DNA from: Pteria penguin
Taxonomy: Eukaryota; Mollusca; Bivalvia; Pterioida; Pteriidae
Direction: 5' to 3'
Length of the DNA: 64,000 nt
NCBI GenBank assembly: GCA_035048485.1
Contig: CM068586.1
Location: forward strand, 47,404,287-47,468,286
The translations under genes and the position numbers were made by a program. The stretch's first letter is position 1. Each line of letters opens with the position of its first letter. Shown piece after piece: positions 10,681-21,690 of the stretch. Under the pieces are notes generated by a model. That model was not told the DNA's origin. It saw only the letters and a list, made by a program, of their open reading frames with translations, and searched no databases.

Positions 10681-10923
10681 TTAAACCCTACAAATCCTAT
10701 CAAATGTGGTATCAGTGGAAAGGACTTGACCTCACCTTTCATGGGATACCACTTGTAGAATTCTATCTTTCGATCACACAGAGTTATAACCCTTTTTAGC
10801 TCACCTGAGCCAAAGGCTCAAGTGAGCTATTGTGATCAATCACCGTCCATCGTCTGTCGTCCGTCGTCCGTCGTTAACTTTTCACATTTTCGACTTCTTC
10901 TCCAGAACCACTGAACAGAATTT
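10452..10923. repeat. Inverted repeat, ~120-bp arms around a 221-bp spacer
   Basis: The end of the element at 10,043-10,563 and the start of the composite repeat at 10,794 are inverted copies: left arm 10,452-10,570, right arm 10,792-10,923. Both contain TGAGCCTTTGG-type and GACGGACGACGG-type words in opposite orientation, and both finish GAGCTAAAAAG / CTTTTTAGCTC. The spacer holds the LINE motif A segment and the isolated satellite monomer. The arms could form a cruciform or promote rearrangement. Confidence 0.8.
10668..10797 (+). repeat. Isolated partial 174-bp satellite monomer
   Basis: The sequence from AATAAAGACCC to ATAACCCTTTTT is about 125 bp of the same monomer that makes up the array from 12,251, in the same orientation and with the same internal landmarks (CCTATCAAATG, GTATCAGTGGAAAGG, GAATTCTATCTTTCGATC). 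It lacks the linker part of the monomer. The left end fuses with the LINE through shared AATAAAGACC. The right end breaks in the T-run where the composite repeat begins. Confidence 0.9.
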
Positions 10924-11978
10924 GATGAAACTTGATAAGCATGTAGTACTCATGGTCCCCTACAAGTGTTGTTGTTTTTCGTCCGGATTCATCAATAGGT
11001 GGCGCCACCACAGGCAAAAGTAGGTCAAAGAGGGTACCCTCCTTTGACAAACTTCTTCTTCAGACCGGGGGCATACAGAGTCAAAAAGAGTGCATAGGAA
11101 TGATCTAGAGGGATGTGTGAAGAAGTGTTGTTATTTTTGGTTCCGTTCCGAAATCAAATTTTTGACTTTTTTTTGTACTTGGTAGTTTTAATGCAGAAAA
11201 GAGGTATTTTTTTCTTTTAGTAAACATTGATGCATTAATTTGGTTTAATTTGATCATTTTGATGGTAAGAAATACTACTGCGAAGAAAATTTTTCAATAT
11301 TTTATGTTTTGGATTTTTTATGAATTTTTTAAAAACTTTCAAGAAAAAGGGGGGTGGGATAATTGGTGTAAACATTTCACAGTTTGAACTTTTTCTTCGG
11401 AACCACTTGCTGGAATTCAATGAAACTTGGCATGCATCAAATTCTCAAGGTCCCCGACAAATGTGGTCATCTTTGTCAGGATCCATGAACAGGTGGCACC
11501 ACCACAGACAAAAGTAGGTCACAGAGGGTACCCTCCTTTGACAAACTTCTTGTTCAGATCGGGTGCATACAGCGACAAACCGACTGCATAGGAATGATTT
11601 AGAGGCATATGGGAAGAAGTGTTGATATTTTTGGTTCCATTCCGAAATCAAATTTTTGACGTTTTTTCATTTTTATTTTGGACTTTGTTATTTTAATGCA
11701 TTAAAGGGTTATTATTTTCTTTTAGTAAACATTGATGCATTCATTTGGTTTCATTTAATCATTTCTATGGTAAGGAATGCTGGTGCGAAGGAATTTTTTC
11801 AATATCTCGATTTTTGAATTTTTTATGAATTTTTAAAGACTTCCAAGAAAAGGGGGGGGGGGGACAATTTTTCATATATTCAACTTGATCTACAGAACAA
11901 CTTGAAGGATTGTGATAAAACTGGGTAGGATGCAAGTACTCATAGTCCTTTTCAAAGGTTTTGTTTTTTGTGCGGATC
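10794..11978. mobile_element. Composite GCTCACCTGAGC repeat with 494-bp tandem units
   Basis: It begins TTTTAGCTCACCTGAGCC and carries a GTCCGTCGTCC-rich head. The body is at least two diverged copies of a ~494-bp unit (AGGGTACCCTCCTTTGACAA at 11,031 and 11,525) and the start of a third near 11,880. Each unit ends in a TTTTTTATGAATTTTTTAAA-like stretch followed by a G-run (11,348-11,356 interrupted; about 11,850-11,861 as a long uninterrupted run). No convincing protein. It is related to the element whose tail lies at 2,330-2,515. Confidence 0.7.
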
Positions 11979-12250
11979 ATCCAAATTGGTTAACAGATAA
12001 TGCCACCATGTCTAAAAGTAGGTCTCACAATGGTACATATACCACTTGGTAATTGAAATATGGAGAGTAGCGGTTCAAATCCAGCTGTGGTCAAAATTTT
12101 TTTTTCATTTCTTTACACATCTAAATAAGTTTTTAGATGTTTCTCAACACTCAACATATGAAATTAGGCAATTTTAAGTTAGATCTGGACAATATTTGAA
12201 ACAATTGTTGTTCATGACCCAGACTTGAAATCAGTCAACAAAAGGCTCCA
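11979..12250. repeat. Dispersed repeat, second copy, abutting the satellite
   Basis: This is the second and longer copy of the repeat at 3,835-4,076. It includes a segment (GATCTGGACAATATTTGAAA and following bases) absent from the first copy. It follows the 494-bp units without a visible break and ends at AAGGCTCCA, where satellite sequence starts. The B-box-like word GGTTCAAATCC is at 12,072-12,082. Confidence 0.75.
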
Positions 12251-15200
12251 CCTACAAACAGTATGAAATGGGGTATCGGTGGAACGCTCTTGACCGGACC
12301 TTTCATGGGATACCACTTGTAGAATTCTATCTTTCGATCCCAAAGAGTTATAGCCTTTTTTTTTCTTTGTAAACAAAGGAGAACTTGTATCTTGAAACCC
12401 GTTTTTCTTTAATATAGACCCTTAAAGCCTACAGACCCTATCAAATGTGGAATCGGTGGAAAGGTCTTGACCTCACCTTTCATGTGATACCACTTGTAGA
12501 ATTCTATCTTTCGATCCCACAGAGTTCTAAACCTTTTTTTTTTGTAAACAAAGGAGATTTCCCCTTTGAAACCTGTTTTTCTTTAATAAAGAGCCTTAAA
12601 CCCCACAAATCCGATCAAATGTGGTATCAGTGGAAACGACTTGATCTCACCTTTCATGGGATACCACTTTTAGAATTCTATCTTTCGATCCGACAGAGTG
12701 ATAAACCTTTTTTATTTGTAAACAAAGGAGATTTTCCCCTTGAAACCCGTTTTTCTTTAATAAAGACCCTTAATCCTTACAAATCCTATCAAATGTGGTA
12801 TCATTGGAAACGACTTGACCAGACCTTTCATGGGATACCACTTGTAGACTTATATCTTTCGATCCGAAAGAGTTATAACCCTTTTTTGTAAACAAAAGAG
12901 ATTTTCCCTTTGAAACCCGTTTTTCTTTAATAAAGACCCTTAAACCCTACAAACCCTATCAAATTTGGTATCAGTGGAAAGGTCTTGACCTCACCTTCCA
13001 TGTGATACCACTTGTAGAATTCTATCTTTCGATCCCACAGAGTTATAACCCTTTTTTATTTGTAAACAAAGGAAATTTTCCCTTTGAAACCCGTTTTTCT
13101 TTAACAAAGACCCTTAAACCCTATCAAATAGGGAATCGGTGCAAAGGTCTTGACCTCACCTTTCATGTGATACTACTTGTAGAATTCTGTCTTTCGATCC
13201 CAAAGAGTTATAACTCTTTTTTCTTTGTAAACAAAGGAGATTTTCCACTTGAAACCCGTTTTTCTTTAATACAGACCCTGAAACCCTACAAACAGTATCA
13301 AATGTGGTATCAGTGGAAAGGTCTTGACCTCACATATCATGGAATACCACTTGTAGAATTCTATCTTTCGATCCAACAGAGTTATAAACCTATTTTATTT
13401 GTAAAGAAAAGAGATTTCCTCCTTGAAACCCGTTTTTCTTTAATAAAGACCCTGAAACCCTACAAACCCTATCAAATGTGGTATCAGTGAAAAGGTCATG
13501 ACCTCACCTTTCATGTGATACCACTTGTAGAATTCTATCTTTCGATCCCACAGAGTTATAACCCTTTTTTATTTGTAAACAAAGGAGATTTTCCCTTTGA
13601 AATCCGTTTTTCTTTAACAAAGACCCTTAAACCCTATCAAATGGGATATCAGTGGAAAGGTCTTGACCTCACCTTTCATGTGATACCACTTGTAGAATTC
13701 TATCTTTCGATCCCAGAGAGTTAAAACCCTTTTTTAATTCGAAACAAAGGAGATTTTCCCCTTGAAACCCGTTTGTCTTTAATAACGACCCTTAAACCCC
13801 GCAAACCCTATTAAATGGGGTATCTGTGGAAAGGTCTCGACCTCATCTAGCATGGGATACCACTTGTAGAATTTTATCTTTCGATCCCACAGAGTTATAA
13901 CCTTTTTTAGTTGTAAACAAAGGGACAATGTATCTTGAAACCCGTTTTTCTTTAATAAAGACCCTTAAACCCTATAAACCCTATCAAATTTGGTATCAGT
14001 GGAAAGGTCTTGACCTCACCTTTCATGTGATACCACTTGTAGAATTCTATCTTTCGATCCTACAGAGTTATAACCCTTTTTTATTTGTAAACAAAGGAGA
14101 TTTTCCGCTTGAAACACGTTTTTCTTTAATAAAGACCCTGAAACCCTACAAACCCTATCAAATCGGATATAAGTTTAAAGGTCCTGACCACACCTTTCAT
14201 GGGATACCACTTATAGAATTCTATCTTTCGATCCTACAGAGTTATAACACTTTTATATTTGTAAACAAAGCAGATTTCCCCCTTGAAACCAGTTTTCCTT
14301 TAATAAAGACCCGTAAACCGTACAAACGCTATCAAATCGGGTATCGGTGGAAAGGTCTTGACCTCACCGTTCATATCATACCACTTGTAGAATTCTATCT
14401 TTCGATCCCTCAGAGTTATAACCCTTTTTTATTTGTAAACAAAGGAGATTTCCCCCTTGAAACCCGTTTTTCTTTAATAAAGACCCGTAAACTGTACAAA
14501 CGCTATCAAATCAGGTATCGGTGGAAAGGTCTTGACCCCACCTTTCATATCATACCACTTGTAGAATTCTATCTTTCGATCCCTCAGAGTTATAACCCTT
14601 TTTTATTTGTAAACAAAGGAGATTTTCTCCTTGAAGCCCGTTTTTCTTTAATAAAGATCCTGAAACCCTACAAACCCTATCAAATGTGGTATCAGTGGAA
14701 AGGTCTTGACCTCATCCCTCATGGGATACCACTTGTAGAATTCTATCTTTCGATCCAACAGAGTTATAACCCTTTTTTATTTGTAAACAAAGGGGATTTT
14801 CTCCTTGAAACTCGTTTTTCTTTAATACAGATCCTGAAACCCTACAAACAGTATCAAATGAGGTATCAGTGGAAATGTCTGGACCTCACCTTTCATGTGA
14901 TACCACTTGTAGAATTCTATCTTCCGATCATACAGAGTTATAACCCTTTGTTTATAAACAAAGGGACAACTTTTATCTTGAAACCCGTTTTTCTTTAATA
15001 AAGACCCTGAAACCCTACAAACCCTATCAAATACGGCACCTGTGGAAAGGTTCTGACGTCACCTTTCATGGGATACCACTTGTAGAATTCTATCTTTCGA
15101 TCCCACAGATTTATAACCCTTTTTTGTTTGTAAACAAAGGAGATTTTCCTTTGAAACCCGTTTTTATTTAATAAAGACCCTGAAACCCCACAAACCCTAT

Positions 15201-15660
15201 CAAATATGGCCCCTTTGGAAAGGTTCTGACGTCACCTTTCATAGGATACCACTTGTAGAATTCTATCTTTCGATCCCACAGAGTTATAACCCTTTTTTAT
15301 TTGTAAACAAAGGAGTTTTTCCCTTGAAACCCGTTTTTATTTGATAAAGACCCTGAAACCCTACAAACCCTATCAAATGTTGTATCAGTGGAAAGGTCTT
15401 GACCTCACCTTTTATGTGATACCACTTGTAGAATTATATCTTTCGATCCGAAAGAGTTATAACCCTTTTTTGTAAACAAAGGAGATTTTCCAGTTGAAAC
15501 ACGTTTTTCTTTAATAAAGACCCTGAAAACCTACAAACTCTATGAAATGTGGTATTAGTGGAAAGGTCTTGACCTCACCTTTAATGGAATACCACTTGTA
15601 GAATTCTATCTTTCGATCCCACAGAGTTATAACCCGTTTTTAATTTGTAAACAAAGGGAC
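12251..15660 (+). repeat. Divergent edge of the satellite array
   Basis: About 19-20 monomers here differ more from each other and from the interior. They show AATGTGGTATC, AATTTGGTATC, CGGGTATCGGTGG and CCTTTTAGAATTC in place of the interior forms, several short deletions in the T-run, and mostly type A linkers. Greater divergence at the edge is what unequal exchange and conversion models predict for a satellite border. Open frames at 12,445-12,891, 13,002-13,490 and 13,928-14,998 (356 residues) are runs of in-frame 58-residue repeats and not recognisable proteins. Confidence 0.8.
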
Positions 15661-17000
15661 AACTTGTATCTTGAAACCTGTTTTTCTTTAATAAAGACCT
15701 TGAAACCCTACAAACCCTATCAAATGGGGAATCAGTGGAAAGGTCTTGACCTCACCTTTCATGTGGTACCACTTGTAGAATTCTATCTTTCGATCCCACA
15801 GAGTTATAACCCTTTTTTATTTGTAAACAAAGGAGATTTTCCCCTTGAAACCCGTTTTTCTTTAATAAAGACCCTGAAACATTACAAACCCTATCAAATG
15901 GGGTATCAGTGGAAAGGTGTTGACCTCACTTTTAATGGGATACCACTTGTAGAATTCTATCTTTCGATCCCACAGAGTTATAACCCTTTTTTATTTGTAA
16001 ACTAAGGGACAACTTGTATCTTGAAACCTGTTTTTCTTTAATAAAGACCTTGAAACCCTACAAACCCTATCAAATGGGGTATCAGTGGAAAGGTTTTGAC
16101 CCCACCTTTCATGTGGTACCACTTGTATAATTCTATCTATCGACCCCACAGAATATAACCCTTTTTTGTTTGTAAACAAAGGAGATTTTCCCCTTGAAAC
16201 CCGTTTTTCTTTAATGAAGACCTTGAAACCCTACAAACCCTATCAAATGGGGTATCAGTGGAAAGGTCTTGACCTCAATTTTAATGGGATACCACTTGTA
16301 GAATTCTATCTTTCGATCCAACAGAGTTATAACCCTTTTTAATTTGTAAACAAAGGGACAACTTGTATCTTGAAACCTATTTTTCTTTAATAAAGACCTT
16401 GAAGCCCTACAAACCCTATCAAATGGGGTATCAGTGGAAAGGTCTTGACCTCACCTTTCATGTGGTACCACTTGTATAATTCTATCTTTCGATCCCACTG
16501 AGTTATAACCCTTTTTTATTTGTAAACAAAGGAGTTTTTCCCTTGAAACCCGTTTTTATTTGATAAAGACCCTGAAACCCTACAAACCCTATCAAATGTT
16601 GTATCAGTGGAAAGGTCTTGACCTCACCTTTTATGTGATACCACTTGTAGAATTATATCTTTCGATCCGAAAGAGTTATAACCCTTTTTTGTAAACAAAG
16701 GAGATTTTCCAGTTGAAACACGTTTTTCTTTAATAAAGACCCTGAAAACCTACAAACTCTATGAAATGTGGTATTAGTGGAAAGGTCTTGACCTCACCTT
16801 TAATGGAATACCACTTGTAGAATTCTATCTTTCGATCCCACAGAGTTATAACCCGTTTTTAATTTGTAAACAAAGGGACAACTTGTATCTTGAAACCTGT
16901 TTTTCTTTAATAAAGACCTTGAAACCCTACAAACCCTATCAAATGGGGAATCAGTGGAAAGGTCTTGACCTCACCTTTCATGTGGTACCACTTGTAGAAT
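15313..17000 (+). repeat. Block repeated at a 1,219-bp offset (7 monomers)
   Basis: The rare variants GGAGTTTTTCCCTTG, TTTATTTGATAAAG, CAAATGTTGTATCAG, GAATTATATC and CCAGTTGAAACACG occur in the same order at 15,313-15,780 and again at 16,532-17,000. Matching of rare variants over about 470 bp shows that a multi-monomer block was duplicated, not single monomers. Similarity drops after about 15,780/17,000. Confidence 0.8.
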
Positions 17001-20000
17001 TCTCTCTTTCGAACCCTCAGAGTTATAACCCTTTTTTTTTGTAAACAAAGGAGATTTTCCCCTTGAAACCCATTTTTCTTTAATAAAGACCATGAAACCC
17101 TACAAACCCTATCAAATGGGGTATCAGCGGAAAGGTGTTGACCTCACCTTTAATGGGATACCACTTGTAGAATTCTATCTTTCGATCCCACAGAGTTATA
17201 ACCCTTTTTTGTTTGTAAACAAAATAAATTTTCCCGGTTGAAACCCGTTTCTCTTTAATAAAGACCCTGATCCTGAAACCCTACAAACCCTATCAAATGG
17301 GGTGTCAGTGGAAAGGTCTTGACCTCACCTTTAATGGGATACCACTTATAGAATTCTATCTTTCGATCCCACAGAGTTATGACCCTATATTATTTGTAAA
17401 CAAAGGAGATTTCCCCCGTTGAAACCCGTTTTTCTTTAATAAAGACCCTGAAACCCTACAAACCCTATCAGATGGGGTATCGGTGGAAAGGTGTTGACCT
17501 CACCTTTCATGTGGTACCACTTGTATATTTCTATCTTTCGATCCCACAGAGTTATAACCTTTTTTATTTGTAAACAAAGGAGATTTTCCCCTTGAAACCC
17601 GTTTTTCTTTAATAAAGACCCTGAAACCAGACAAACCCTATCAAATGGGGTATCAGTGGAAATGTCTTGACCTCACCTTTGAAAGGATACCACTTGTAGA
17701 ATTCTATCTTTCGATCCCACAGAGTTATAACCCTTTTTTATTTGTAAACAAAGGGACAACTTGTATCTTGAAACACGTTTTTCTTTAATAAAGACCCTGA
17801 AACCCTACAAACCCTATCAAATGGGGTATCAGTGGAAAGGTCTTGACCTCACCTTTAATGGGATACCACTTGTAGAATTCTATCTTTCGATCCCACAGAG
17901 TTATAACCCTTTTTTATTTGTAAACAAAGGAGATTTTCCCCTTGAAACCCGTTTTTCTTTAATAAAGACCCTGAAACATTACAAACCCTATCAAATGGGG
18001 TATCAGTGGAAAGGTGTTGACCTCACTTTTAATGGGATACCACTTGTAGAATTCTATCTTTCGATCCCACAGAGTTATAACCCTTTTTTATTTGTAAACT
18101 AAGGGACAACTTGTATCTTGAAACCTGTTTTTCTTTAGTAAAGACCTTGAAACCCTACAAACCCTATGAAATGGGGTATCAGTGGAAAGGTTTTGACCCC
18201 ACCTTTCATGTGGTACCACTTGTATAATTCTATCTATCGACCCCACAGAATATAACCCTTTTTTGTTTGTAAACAAAGGAGATTTTCCCCTTGAAACCCG
18301 TTTTTCTTTAATGAAGACCTTGAAACCCTACAAACCCTATCAAATGGGGTATCAGTGGAAAGGTCTTGACATCAATTTTAATGGGATACCACTTGTAGAA
18401 TTCTATCTTTCGATCCAACAGAGTTATAACCCTTTTTAATTTGTAAACAAAGGGACAACTTGTATCTTGAAACCTATTTTTCTTTAATAAAGACCTTGAA
18501 ACCCCACAAACCCTATCAAATGGGGTATCAGTGGAAAGGTGTTGACCTCACCTTTCATGTGGTACCACTTGTATAATTCTATCTTTCGATCCCACAGAGT
18601 TATAACCCTTTTTTATTTGTAAACAAAGGAGATTTTCCCCTTGAAACCCGTTTTTCTTTAATAAAGACCCTGAAACATTACAAACCCTATCAAATGGGGT
18701 ATCAGTGGAAAGGTCTTGACCTCACCTTTAATGGGATACCACTTGTAGAATTCTATCTTTCGATCCAACAGAGTTATAACCCTTTTTTATTTGTAAACAA
18801 AGGGACAACTTGTATCTTGAAACCTATTTTTCTTTAATAAAGACCTTGAAGCCCTACAAACCCTATCAAATGCGGTATCAGTGGAAAGGTCTTGACCTCA
18901 CCTTTCATGTGGTACCACTTGTATAATTCTATCTTTCGATCCCACAGAGTTATAACCCTTTTTTATTTGTAAACAAAGGAGATTTTCCCCTTGAAACCCG
19001 TTTTTCTTTAATAAAGACCCTGAAACCCTACAAACCCTATCAAATGGGGTATCAGTGGAAAGGTGACCTCACCTTTAATGGGATACCACTAGTACAATTC
19101 TATCTTTCGATCCCACAGAGTTATAACCCTTTTTTTATTTGTAAACTAAGGGACATCTTGTATCTTGAAACCCGTTTTTCTTTAATAAAGACCCTGAAAC
19201 CCTACAAACCCTATCAAATGGGGTATCAGTGGAAAGGTGTTGACCTCACCTTTCATGTGGTACCATTTGTATAATTCTATCTTTCGATCTCACAGAGTTT
19301 TAACCCTTTTTTATTTGTAAACAAAGGAGATTTTCCCCTTGAAACCCGTTTTTCTTTAATAAAGACCCTGAAATCCTACAAACCCTATCAAATAGGGTAT
19401 CAATGGAAAGGTGTTGACCTCACCTTTCATGTGGTACCATTTGTATAATTCTATCTTTCGATCTCACAGAGTTTTAACCCTTTTTTATTTGTAAACAAAG
19501 GAGATTTTCCCCTTGAAACCCGTTTTTCTTTAATAAAGACCCTGAAACCCTACAAACCCTATCAAATGGGGTATCAGTGGAAAGGTGACCTCACCTTTAA
19601 TTGGATACCACTAGTACAATTCTATCTTTCGATCCCACAGAGTTATAACCCTTTTTTATTTGTAAACTAAGGGACATCTTGTATCTTGAAACCAGTTTTT
19701 CTTAAATAAAGACCTTGAAACCCTACAAACCCTATCAAATGGGGTATCAGTGGAAAGGTCTTGACCTCACTTTTAATGGGATACCACTTGTAGAATTCTA
19801 TCTTTCGATCCCACAGAGTTATAACCCTTTTTTATTTGTAAACTAAGGGACAACTTGTATCTTGAAACCTGTTTTTCTTTAGTAAAGACCTTGAAACCCT
19901 ACAAACCCTATCAAATGGGGTATCAGTGGAAAGGTTTTGACCCCTCCTTTCATGTGGTACCACTTGTATAATTCTATCTATCGACCCCACAGAATATAAC

Positions 20001-20040
20001 CCTTTTTTGTTTGTAAACAAAGGAGATTTTCCCCTTGAAA
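15835..20040 (+). repeat. Block with CGACCCCACAGAATATAACCC marker, three copies
   Basis: The unusual deletion form CGACCCCACAGAATATAACCC appears near 16,141, 18,239 and 19,982, offsets of about 2,098 (12 monomers) and 1,743 bp (10 monomers). Flanking monomers match as well, including the variant GTAAACTAAGG and the preceding CTGAAACATTACAAACC monomer in the first two copies. The block is a higher-order unit copied at changing register. Confidence 0.75.
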
Positions 20041-21690
20041 CCCGTTTTTCTTTAATAAAGACCTTGAAACCCTACAAACCCTATCAAATGGGGTATCAGT
20101 GGAAATGTATTCATCTCACCTTTCATTAGATACCACTTGTAGAATTCTATCTTTCGATCCCACAGAGTTATAACCCTTTTTTTATTTGTAAACAAAGGAG
20201 ATTTTCCCCTTGAAACCCGTTTTTCTTTAATAAAGACCCTGAAACCCTACAAACCCTATCAAATGGGGTATCAGTGGAAAGGTGTTGACCTCACCTTTAA
20301 TGGGATACCACTTGTGGAATTCTATCTTTCGATCCCACAGAGTTATAACCCTTTTTATTTGTAAACAAAGGGACAACTTGTATCTTGAAACCCGTTTTTC
20401 TTTAATAAAGACCCTGAAACCCTACAAACCCTATCGAATCGGGTATCAGTGGAAAGGTGTTGACCTCACCTTTAATGGGATACCACTTGCAGAATTCTAT
20501 CTTTCGACCCCACAGAGTTATAACCCTTTCTAATTTGTAAACAAAGGGACATTTTCCCCTTCAAACCCGTTTTTCTTTAATAAAGACCGTGAAACCCTAC
20601 AAACCCTATCAAATGGGGTATCAGTGGAAAGGTCTTGACCTCACCTTTAATGGAATACCACTTGTAGAATTCTATCTTTCGATCCCACAGAGTTATAACC
20701 CTTTTTTATTTGTAAACTAAGGGACAACTTGTATCTTGAAACCTGTTTTTCTTTAGTAAAGACCTTGAAACCCTACAAACCCTATGAAATGGGGTATCAG
20801 TGGAAAGGTCTTGACCTCAATTTTAATGGGATACCACTTGTAGAATTCTATCTTTCGATCCAACAGAGTTATAACCCTTTTTAATTTGTAAACAAAGGGA
20901 CAACTTGTATCTTGAAACATATTTTTCTTTAATAAAGACCTTGAAGCCCTACAAACCCTATCAAATGCGGTATCAGTGGAAAGGTCTTGACCTCACCTTT
21001 CTTGTGGTACCACTTTTATAATTCTATCTTTCGATCCCACAGAGTTATAACCCTTTTTTGTTTGTAAACAAAGGAGATTTTCCCCTTGAAACCCGTTTCT
21101 CTTTAATAAAGACCCTGAAACCCTACAAACCCTATCAAATGGGGTATCAGTGGAAAGGTGACCTCACCTTTAATGGAATACCACTAGTACAATTCTATCT
21201 TTCGATCCCACAGAGTTATAACCCTTTTTTATTTGTAAACTAAGGGACATCTTGTATCTTGAAACCTGTTTTTCTTTAATAAAGACCCTGAAACCCTACA
21301 AACCCTATCAAATGGGGTATCAGTGGAAAGGTGTTGACCCCACCTTTCATGTGGTACCATTTGTACAATTCGATCTTTCGATCCCACAGAGTTATAACCC
21401 TTTTTTATTTGTAAACAAAGGAGATTTTCCCCTTGAAACCCGTTTTTCTTTAATAAAGACCCTGAAAGATTACAATCCCTATCAAATGGGGTATCAGTGG
21501 AAAGGTGACCTCACCTTATATGGGATGCCACTTGTATAATTCCATCTTTCGATCCCACACAGTTATAACCCTTTTTTGTTTGTAAACAAAGGAGATTTTC
21601 CCCTTGAAACCCGTTTCTCTTTAATAAAGACCCTGAAACCCTACAAACCCTATCAAATGGGATATCAGTGGAAAGGTGACCTCACCTTTA
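19050..21690 (+). repeat. Local cluster of a 5-bp-deleted monomer (GGAAAGGTGACCTCACC)
   Basis: In most monomers the word is GGAAAGGTSTTGACCTC; here five bases are lost to give GGAAAGGTGACCTC. I find this form near 19,060, 19,583, 21,158, 21,507 and 21,676, and not elsewhere. The intervals (523, 349 and about 169 bp) are near multiples of the monomer. It usually travels with CCACTAGTACAATTC and the GTAAACTAAGGGACATC linker, so the variant spread locally. Confidence 0.7.

Noticed and set aside
13928..14998. 356-residue open frame as a protein-coding gene
   Set aside because: It is a chain of 58-residue satellite units with no domain, start context or codon constraint. The same monomers elsewhere are frame-shifted.
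15991..16179. Minus-strand frames such as MFTNKKGLYSVGSIDR, repeated at 18,088 and 19,832
   Set aside because: Antisense readings of the same satellite block. Their recurrence reflects block duplication, not a gene family.
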